5,798 nucleotides of DNA from Campylobacterales bacterium (lineage in GTDB: Bacteria > Campylobacterota > Campylobacteria > Campylobacterales > QNZT01): contig JALWRO010000147.1 of assembly GCA_027080605.1 (NCBI GenBank), positions 1-5,798 of the forward strand, read 5' to 3'. This document shows, piece by piece, positions 1 to 4,650 of this stretch. The notes beneath the pieces are model-generated. The model was given only the letters and a program-made list of their open reading frames with translations. It ran no database searches and was not told the DNA's origin. The translations under genes were made by a program, and so were the position numbers. The first letter of the stretch is position 1. Every line of letters starts with the position of its first letter.

Positions 1-46
1 CAAATAATGCTTTCCCGTCATACTCGCGTATAGCTCTTTGAGCCAT
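1..46 (-). CDS. aclB: ATP-citrate lyase, ATP-grasp (SucC-like) subunit, N-terminal 15 codons only
   Basis: The gene starts at an ATG whose A is base 46 and runs off the left edge. The visible residues are MAQRAIREYDGKALF. This resembles the N-terminus of ATP-citrate lyase ATP-grasp subunits, where plant ACLA begins with a MARKKIREYDSK-type sequence; bacterial reductive-TCA enzymes carry a similar opening as I recall them. The enzyme cleaves citrate with ATP and CoA into acetyl-CoA and oxaloacetate, and in autotrophic Campylobacterota it drives the reductive TCA cycle in the cytoplasm. The start is well supported: an AAGGAGA Shine-Dalgarno sequence (bases 51-57) lies 4 bases upstream. An extended -10 box sits before it, so it probably has its own promoter rather than depending only on the GT39 gene upstream. 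The subunit is called from 15 residues only, and no catalytic residue is visible. A distant alternative would be a succinyl-CoA synthetase beta subunit, but those begin differently. Confidence 0.7.
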   Translation of the reverse strand, partial: MAQRAIREYDGKALF

Positions 47-72
47 TGTCTCTCCTTTAAAAAATTTGCTAC

Positions 73-81
73 ATTCTATCA
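73..81 (-). promoter_or_regulatory. Extended -10 promoter candidate for the ATP-citrate lyase gene
   Basis: Read on the minus strand, bases 81-73 give TGATAGAAT, an extended -10 element (TGn plus TAGAAT, one mismatch to TATAAT). It would start transcription near base 66, leaving a leader of about 20 bases that contains the strong AAGGAGA ribosome binding site at 51-57. The region about 17 bases further upstream (GCGCCC) does not resemble a -35 box. That is common in Campylobacterota sigma-70 promoters. The gap 47-134 holds no convincing terminator for the GT39 gene, so read-through into the lyase gene is possible. Confidence 0.45.
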
Positions 82-134
82 GGCAGAAGGTGAGAGGGCG
101 CTAAAATTAGATTGAATATTTAAAATATGGAGAT

Positions 135-1322
135 TTATTTGTTTACTTTTGAAACAAAATAGACTTTTACAGGCTTTTTTATGTAACTTATCGTAACTTT
201 TTGATCCTCAGGAGCATACGGTTTTGTCTGAAGAAGATACTCCCTACCCTGCCCTATACCGTAAAAACGCAGACGAAGCTGCATCTTCCTGTCTGTTGTT
301 ACTTTTTGAACACCCATGGCATGTAATTTTTCCGCCAATTCTCTGGCAATATTGTACTTATAAGCAAAATGTTTTCGCGGATGCTCCAGTACCAGATATA
401 AAAATTTATAGGTATATGTTGCAATAAAGTTCATAAACAAAATAGCAAAGACAATAATAAACATCACCTTGTGTCCACGCCTGTTTTCCGGCAGACGCAC
501 CCGGTAACTCGTCATGAACATCTTCACCATCAGCGGCACACTCACCACCACATACGGTGCAAAATCATCGATCAAAATACGCTGACGATAAGAGATCAAA
601 ATGGAAAATAGTAACGCGATAAAAGAGATAAACCAGACAATATTTTTCTCCTCTTTCATCAAAATCCGATAAAGCGCATAAAAGAAGTAGAGAAACACCA
701 GCGGCGAAAAGATCAGACTGTATGAAATCAGCGTATCCATAATATAGCCCTTAGGCTTGCCGTGCATCGGGAAACCGTAAATACCCAACGCCAGAAGAAA
801 CAATACCCCGCAATAGAACGCCAGCACTTTGTCTCTGGTATAGACCCCGTACGCAAACACGCCCAGATAGAGCACCATAAACGAGTTGTCCACCCCCAGC
901 AAAAGCGGCAGCAACAACATATACCAGAGTCTGTACCCGTTTAAAAAGAGCCAGATAAACAAGAGCGTAAAAAAGATCGCCACACCCGAAGCATTGACCA
1001 GAAGCGCCGAACCGACAATACCCGGCAACAGCATAAACGTCGCCACAGAAAGCATCTGATCAAATTCACGGGAGAGAAAAAATTTGCTGATTTTATAGAC
1101 CAGTAAAATACTACCGATATGAAACAAAATAAACGGCAATCGCAACGCATAATCATTTTGCCCGAACAGCGACGTGGAAAAACGGACAAGATGGTGGATA
1201 AAGTTATTCTGGTTGTAAAAAATCACCGCCTCTTTGTAACTGATCGACAGCGTACTCGCTCCGTAAAAAAGCAGCAACGTGTCGATCAAAATAAAAAGCG
1301 CTAAAACAACCCGTATGTTCAT
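135..1322 (-). CDS. GT39-like (PMT/ArnT-type) integral membrane glycosyltransferase
   Basis: This 395-residue protein is dominated by hydrophobic segments. Roughly ten membrane spans can be placed at about 4-20, 61-83, 88-108, 112-128, 132-160, 166-183, 196-220, 228-243, 253-271 and 286-310, followed by a soluble tail (about 320-395). The first loop (about 21-60) contains a YKEA motif at 29-32, then FGQNDYALRLP (53-63) leading into a membrane span. An acidic-EA motif followed by an RLP-type span is the usual opening of GT39/dolichyl-phosphate-mannose-type transferases. Such enzymes move a sugar from a polyprenyl-phosphate carrier to a lipid, glycan or protein outside the inner membrane; donor and acceptor cannot be told here. 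The usual Asp-Glu pair is Lys30-Glu31, which lowers certainty about activity. The ATG overlaps the stop of the amidotransferase gene (ATGA) and has no Shine-Dalgarno sequence before it, so translation probably depends on coupling. At 395 residues it is short beside ArnT or PMT (over 500). Confidence 0.7.
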   Translation of the reverse strand: MNIRVVLALFILIDTLLLFYGASTLSISYKEAVIFYNQNNFIHHLVRFSTSLFGQNDYALRLPFILFHIGSILLVYKISKFFLSREFDQMLSVATFMLLPGIVGSALLVNASGVAIFFTLLFIWLFLNGYRLWYMLLLPLLLGVDNSFMVLYLGVFAYGVYTRDKVLAFYCGVLFLLALGIYGFPMHGKPKGYIMDTLISYSLIFSPLVFLYFFYALYRILMKEEKNIVWFISFIALLFSILISYRQRILIDDFAPYVVVSVPLMVKMFMTSYRVRLPENRRGHKVMFIIVFAILFMNFIATYTYKFLYLVLEHPRKHFAYKYNIARELAEKLHAMGVQKVTTDRKMQLRLRFYGIGQGREYLLQTKPYAPEDQKVTISYIKKPVKVYFVSKVNK

Positions 1323-1888
1323 ATTTTCAAAAAGTTGTCAATCATTTCATGACCATATTCACTCATAATCGATTCGGGATGAAACTGAATACCGTAAATC
1401 TCATACCCTTCGATCTCCAGTGCCATGATTTCATGATCATCTTTACTGTAGGCAGTCGGCTTGATAACGGAAGGCAGATTTTCCTGATTGACCACCAGCG
1501 AGTGGTAGCGTGTGGCGGTAAACTCTTCGGGAAGCGCTTTGAAAACCGTTGTCGGTGCGGTGACTTCGATGCGCGATGTTTTCCCGTGCATCAGATTTTT
1601 CGCCCGAACAATCTCCCCGCCGAAACTCTGCGCAATACTCTGATGCCCCAGACAAATCCCCAAAATCGGTTTTTCGCCTTTAAAGCGATCAATTACATCC
1701 AGACTTACCCCCGCCTCATTCGGCGTCGCAGGACCGGGAGAGATGATAATCTTCTCAGGATTGAGCCGGTCAATCGCGCTGACATCCATCTCATCGTTAC
1801 GTATCACCTTCAAATCGGCACCAAGTTCCAGACAATACTGGACAATATTATAAGTAAAAGAGTCGTAGTTATCTATCATCAATATCAT
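1319..1888 (-). CDS. trpG/pabA: Class-I glutamine amidotransferase: anthranilate synthase component II / aminodeoxychorismate synthase component II
   Basis: This 189-residue protein has the family's usual length and all its landmarks. The opening MILMIDNYDSFTYN is typical of TrpG/PabA. PGP at 51-53 supplies the oxyanion loop, GICLGHQ at 77-83 holds the nucleophile Cys79, MHGK at 100-103 and RYHSLVV at 127-133 are conserved, and GIQFHPES at 166-173 supplies His170 and Glu172 of the triad. The enzyme hydrolyses glutamine and channels ammonia to a chorismate-binding partner (TrpE or PabB), making anthranilate for tryptophan or aminodeoxychorismate for folate. The partner is not in this window, so the sequence cannot decide between the two roles, and many bacteria use one protein for both. 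A GAGGAA-like ribosome binding site lies about 11 bases before the ATG. A second in-frame ATG at codon 4 is possible, but family alignments favour the first. Its stop overlaps the start of the GT39 gene by 4 bases. Confidence 0.93.
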   Translation of the reverse strand: MILMIDNYDSFTYNIVQYCLELGADLKVIRNDEMDVSAIDRLNPEKIIISPGPATPNEAGVSLDVIDRFKGEKPILGICLGHQSIAQSFGGEIVRAKNLMHGKTSRIEVTAPTTVFKALPEEFTATRYHSLVVNQENLPSVIKPTAYSKDDHEIMALEIEGYEIYGIQFHPESIMSEYGHEMIDNFLKI

Positions 1889-1910
1889 CGTGCTTTTATT
1901 CCTCTTTCCA

Positions 1911-1971
1911 GCCTGTGTATTGCCTGTTATTTTTAGTTGATTATATCCTAAATAGATTATGATTCGCCTGC
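1911..1971. repeat. Three short GCCTG(T/C) repeats in the trpG/pabA upstream region
   Basis: On the plus strand GCCTGT occurs at 1911-1916 and 1922-1927, and GCCTGC at 1966-1971. The start-to-start distances are 11 and 44 bases, close to one and four helical turns, so all three would face the same side of the helix. They flank the -10 candidate at 1940-1945: two downstream in the leader and one upstream. Same-face short repeats around a promoter can be an operator, but hexamers of this kind also recur by chance. No regulator is identified. Confidence 0.25.
1940..1945 (-). promoter_or_regulatory. -10 promoter box for the trpG/pabA-GT39 operon
   Basis: On the minus strand bases 1945-1940 read TATAAT, a perfect -10 consensus preceded by GGA. 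Transcription would begin near base 1933, giving a leader of about 45 bases before the amidotransferase ATG at 1888. No -35 box is evident at 16-18 bases spacing. The fic gene ends at 1983, upstream of this box, and the gap contains no obvious terminator, so read-through from fic is also possible. Confidence 0.55.
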
Positions 1972-1982
1972 AAAAACAGTTC

Positions 1983-3134
1983 TCATGAAGTGCTAAAATC
2001 GATCATATATCTTATATTTCTGCCGCCGGTACCCTCGATTTGCCGAATGCAGCCAAACGACATAAGCTGTGCGATATCTCTTACCGCTGTCGCTTTACTC
2101 ACTTTTGTCATAGCAATATATTTTTTCGTACTTAGCCCGCCTTCAAAATTTTGCGCACCTTTGTCCAGCAATTTATTTAACACTTTGATCTGCCGTTCAT
2201 TCAGCGGCTGCAACCTGTGTGCATCCCAAAACTTCGTCTTTTGTACCAGATACTCAATATTTTGCAGCGCATCGGTCAGTGCATTTTGCAAGGTATTCAA
2301 ATGCCACACAAGCCAGGGTGTGATGTCAAAATTCCTGTTGATAAACAGATTAGTCGTCCTGTCCAAAATTTCATAATACCCTTTGCGATCTTTATTGATT
2401 GCAGCGGATATTGAGTAAAGTTTAAACCGGGTGGCTTTTGCGGAACCAGACAAAATATAGTCTGTAATCGCTCTGGCAATTCTCCCGTTGCCATCATCGT
2501 AAGGGTGTATAGAAACAAACCAAAGATGGGCAATAGCGCTCTTGATATAGAGATTGTCCGCACTGTTTTGACAATAGTCCAGAAACCTTTCTATATCCTC
2601 CTCAATTTTCGATGCCGGTACCGCTTTGTAATGCACCTTCTCAAAGCCGATTGCTCCGGAAACCACTTCCATATTGTCCTGTTCTCTGAACTGGGCTATT
2701 CGGATCTTCTCCAGTCGGCTATAGCTATTCTCAAACAACGCATTGTGCCATCCGTGCAATCGTTCAACCGAGAGAGGTTCTTTATTCAGGCTGCAGTCAA
2801 GCAACACTGCGGCAAGACTGTCCGTCACTGCTGTGCTGTACTTGTTGTCACCGCTATTTTCAAAATCTTTATCCAGTTTCTTACGAAAGGAAGAGCGGAC
2901 ACTCTCTCTTTGAAATACTTCCCCCTCGATCAGAGAAGTATGCACCGCCTCATCTGTTAAAACATCTATTTCAATTTTCTCTAACTCTTGTTGCATAAAC
3001 AGTTTGGCTATACCGTCCAGTACCCCCCGCTGATAGTCTATTTTACTGATTAACGGAGCAAGTATCCCTTCGTCATATACAAAGTTGGGATAGTCAGGAT
3101 GCTGCCATATCCACTTTGCTGCTTTTTGCGCCAT
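1983..3134 (-). CDS. Fic family protein (DUF4172-Fic-winged helix), probable class II AMP transferase
   Basis: This is an intact 383-residue Fic-domain protein. The N-terminus (1-45, with WIWQHPDYPNF at 8-18) matches the DUF4172/Fic N-terminal module. A T-x3-E-G motif at 66-71 (TSLIEG) fits the (S/T)xxxE(G/N) inhibitory helix, placed N-terminal to the Fic core as in self-inhibited class II Fic proteins; Glu70 would block ATP gamma-phosphate placement. The core motif HPYDDGNGRIAR at 210-221 carries His210, Asp214, Asn216, Arg218 and Arg221, so catalysis looks preserved. Residues about 310-380 form a winged helix-turn-helix (STKKYIAMTKVSKATAVRDI is its recognition part). Such enzymes usually transfer AMP from ATP to a protein hydroxyl in the cytoplasm; the target is unknown. 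No antitoxin gene is adjacent, which fits built-in inhibition. The start has an AAGGTG ribosome binding site 4 bases upstream. It stands alone between envelope and amino-acid genes and looks more AT-rich than the sugar transferase gene, suggesting acquisition. Confidence 0.92.
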   Translation of the reverse strand: MAQKAAKWIWQHPDYPNFVYDEGILAPLISKIDYQRGVLDGIAKLFMQQELEKIEIDVLTDEAVHTSLIEGEVFQRESVRSSFRKKLDKDFENSGDNKYSTAVTDSLAAVLLDCSLNKEPLSVERLHGWHNALFENSYSRLEKIRIAQFREQDNMEVVSGAIGFEKVHYKAVPASKIEEDIERFLDYCQNSADNLYIKSAIAHLWFVSIHPYDDGNGRIARAITDYILSGSAKATRFKLYSISAAINKDRKGYYEILDRTTNLFINRNFDITPWLVWHLNTLQNALTDALQNIEYLVQKTKFWDAHRLQPLNERQIKVLNKLLDKGAQNFEGGLSTKKYIAMTKVSKATAVRDIAQLMSFGCIRQIEGTGGRNIRYMIDFSTS

Positions 3135-3138
3135 TATA

Positions 3139-3177
3139 CACCTTCATGAAACGAATATCTCTCCTAATAGTATCATA
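3139..3177 (-). promoter_or_regulatory. fic promoter candidate and ribosome binding site
   Basis: On the minus strand bases 3177-3172 read TATGAT, a -10-like hexamer, with a possible start near 3165 and a leader of about 30 bases. The Shine-Dalgarno sequence AAGGTG occupies 3144-3139, 4 bases before the ATG at 3134. The -10 is one of several AT-rich possibilities (TACTAT lies just downstream), so the exact box is uncertain. The ribosome binding site overlaps the edge of a TTCATGAA palindrome. Confidence 0.35.
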
Positions 3178-3220
3178 TATTGATTCTATTGAAGCTTATA
3201 TTCGGCTCATTTCATGAAAC
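3143..3220. repeat. Paired TTCATGAAAC repeats flanking the fic promoter (possible operators)
   Basis: The 10-base sequence TTCATGAAAC occurs at 3143-3152 and again at 3211-3220, in the same orientation and 68 bases apart. Each contains the perfect 8-base palindrome TTCATGAA, and the right copy extends to the 10-base palindrome TTTCATGAAA (3210-3219). They bracket the presumed fic promoter inside the gap between the sugar transferase stop and the fic start; the left copy touches the fic ribosome binding site. Paired palindromes around a promoter fit a dimeric repressor with possible looping. The Fic protein's own winged helix is a candidate, by inference only. Confidence 0.4.
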
Positions 3221-3224
3221 CTTA

Positions 3225-4583
3225 CTAGTAACTCCCCTTGCGCATCAGCACGATCGCGGCGGTTTTGACGAGAATCATAATATCCAATTCCAGCGACCAA
3301 TTGCGTACATACCAGACATCCAGGCGTACACGTTCATCGTAAGAGATGTCGTTGCGTCCGCTGACTTGCCACAGTCCGGTAATACCCGGTTTTACCGCGG
3401 TAAAATAGTCAAAATATTCCCCATATTTTGGGATCTCGTCTTCTATAATCGGTCGCGGTCCCACCAAAGACATCTTCCCCTGAAATACATTGTAAAGCTG
3501 CGGCAGTTCATCGAGCGAAGTACGTCGCAGAAACTTCCCGACAGGGGTAATGCGCGGATCATCTTTGAGCTTGAACTCCCGCTCCCACTCCGCCTTTTTC
3601 ACCGGATCGTTCTCCAGAATCTCTTCGAGCATCTTGTCCGCTTCGGCATGCATCGTACGAAATTTATAGATATTAAACAACTTGCCGTCCTTACCGACCC
3701 GCCGCTGTTTATAGACAGGATCACCCTTCGTCGAGATATAGACAATCACATACAAAACCAAAATGAGAGGCAAAAACAGAATGAAAAGGGAGATCGAAAG
3801 CACCTTGTCAAAAAATGCTTTAATATTCCGCTCCCCTTCATGAAGCAGCTTGTTTTTGACATAGAGCGCCATCCCTTTGTGGTTGATTGAGTTGAAAAAT
3901 TCGGAATTTATCAGCGGCAGTTTCGAGATTTTCGGCAGTACATAGACACGGCTAACATGGTGAAGCACATAGTTCACCGTCTGAAACGCCTTGTCCGTCT
4001 CTTCGTTTGCCAGCGAAACAACCACCGCATAGTGATGGTGTGAGTCGATCAGGTATTTGATCCGCTCCTGCAGCTGTTCGTCGGTCATATCATCCGAAAT
4101 TACCTTACCTGCGACATTAAACCCGAACGAGTTGTCTTTGACGAACCAGCTGTTGACATCCTCCTCGCCGGCTTTGTCACAAATGACCAAAATATCTTCG
4201 CGAAAACGATCATACTTCATGAAGTGCCTCTTGAGAAAATAGACCCAGACCGGCAGCAAAAGATTGAGCCCAAAAAAGAGCAACACCACCGCCCGGGAGT
4301 AGTGCTCCGACGAACGCGAAGCAAAGATAATCAACGTTATCACAATCAACGCCAGCAGATTCGCTTTTTCGATGTAGATAAACTCCATCGACATCACCAT
4401 CCGTTTGGACAACAGACGATAATAGGCGTAAAAAAAAAGGTAAATAAAAATCATCCAGAGATATTTCAGCAAATAGTGACTGGCAGGATCGGCAATATAC
4501 TGATACGCAATCAAAAGCGCTCCCGTCAGATTCAGCAGAAGCAAAAAGAAAAAAATAGCCGACTTTAGTAATGTATACTGCAC
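3225..4583 (-). CDS. Polyprenyl-phosphate sugar phosphotransferase (WbaP/exopolysaccharide type)
   Basis: This 452-residue protein has the layout of large polyisoprenyl-phosphate hexose-1-phosphate transferases. Four N-terminal membrane spans (about 6-28, 38-58, 70-88, 97-116) precede a CoA-binding-like cytoplasmic region (about 125-240). A further hydrophobic segment (260-282) leads into the C-terminal bacterial sugar transferase domain (PF02397). That domain shows YKFRTM at 306-311, the DELPQL motif at 348-353 with the Asp348-Glu349 catalytic dyad, GPRP at 365-368, GLWQVSGR at 383-390, and an aromatic C-terminus. It moves a sugar-1-phosphate from a nucleotide sugar to undecaprenyl phosphate on the inner face of the inner membrane, starting O-antigen, capsule or exopolysaccharide repeat units. 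The sugar (galactose, glucose or other) cannot be told. The start is GTG: a TGA stop lies one codon upstream in frame, and an AGGTG ribosome binding site is 4 bases away. No other polysaccharide gene adjoins it except the distant GT39 gene. Coding-strand T9 lies at codons 49-52. Confidence 0.93.
   Translation of the reverse strand: MQYTLLKSAIFFFLLLLNLTGALLIAYQYIADPASHYLLKYLWMIFIYLFFYAYYRLLSKRMVMSMEFIYIEKANLLALIVITLIIFASRSSEHYSRAVVLLFFGLNLLLPVWVYFLKRHFMKYDRFREDILVICDKAGEEDVNSWFVKDNSFGFNVAGKVISDDMTDEQLQERIKYLIDSHHHYAVVVSLANEETDKAFQTVNYVLHHVSRVYVLPKISKLPLINSEFFNSINHKGMALYVKNKLLHEGERNIKAFFDKVLSISLFILFLPLILVLYVIVYISTKGDPVYKQRRVGKDGKLFNIYKFRTMHAEADKMLEEILENDPVKKAEWEREFKLKDDPRITPVGKFLRRTSLDELPQLYNVFQGKMSLVGPRPIIEDEIPKYGEYFDYFTAVKPGITGLWQVSGRNDISYDERVRLDVWYVRNWSLELDIMILVKTAAIVLMRKGSY
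4430..4438. repeat. A9 homopolymer (T9 on the coding strand) inside the sugar transferase gene
   Basis: Nine consecutive A on the plus strand give T9 on the coding strand, spanning codons 49-52 (Leu-Phe-Phe-Tyr) in the second membrane span of the sugar transferase. A second run, A7, lies at 4549-4555 near codons 10-13. Slippage by one base at T9 would break the frame about 400 codons before the end. Runs of this length can slip, but they are also expected where Phe/Leu-rich spans are coded by TTT. Confidence 0.6.
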
Positions 4584-4616
4584 TTTTCACCTATTTACTT
4601 TGAAATATTTAAACAC

Positions 4617-4625
4617 ATTGTAACA
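4617..4625 (-). promoter_or_regulatory. Extended -10 promoter candidate for the sugar transferase gene
   Basis: On the minus strand bases 4625-4617 read TGTTACAAT, an extended -10 element (TGn plus TACAAT). Transcription would start near 4610 with a leader of about 27 bases before the GTG at 4583. A TTTATC hexamer about 17 bases upstream is a weak -35 match. The box overlaps a small AAAAG/CTTTT inverted repeat (4625-4638), too weak for a terminator. The preceding gene ends at 4651, so co-transcription is not excluded. Confidence 0.45.
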
Positions 4626-4650
4626 AAAGGCTACTTTTAGATAAATGATT

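Noticed and set aside
111..128. AT-rich near-palindrome (ATATTTAAAATAT) after the GT39 gene as a terminator
   Set aside because: It contains no G-C pairs, so the hairpin would be unstable and there is no typical U-tract context.
1349..1936. Plus-strand open frame of 195 codons opposite trpG/pabA
   Set aside because: It is antisense to an unmistakable amidotransferase gene, shows no recognisable motif, and has low-quality composition typical of a shadow frame.
3096..3134. Similarity between the Fic start (MAQKAAK) and the lyase start (MAQRAIR), as if duplicated
   Set aside because: Only a few residues match and the sequences diverge at once; upstream DNA differs, so chance is the simpler explanation.
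3180..3890. Plus-strand open frame of 236 codons opposite the sugar transferase gene
   Set aside because: It lies antisense to the conserved PF02397 domain and has no family features or convincing ribosome binding site.
4210..4590. Minus-strand 126-codon frame starting at the GTG at 4590
   Set aside because: It overlaps the N-terminus of the sugar transferase in another frame, and its Cys/Ser/Asp-rich sequence does not look like a protein family.
4625..4638. AAAAG/CTTTT inverted repeat downstream of the pRiA4b-like gene as a terminator
   Set aside because: The stem is 5 base pairs with only one G-C pair, no U-run follows, and it overlaps the -10 candidate of the next gene.
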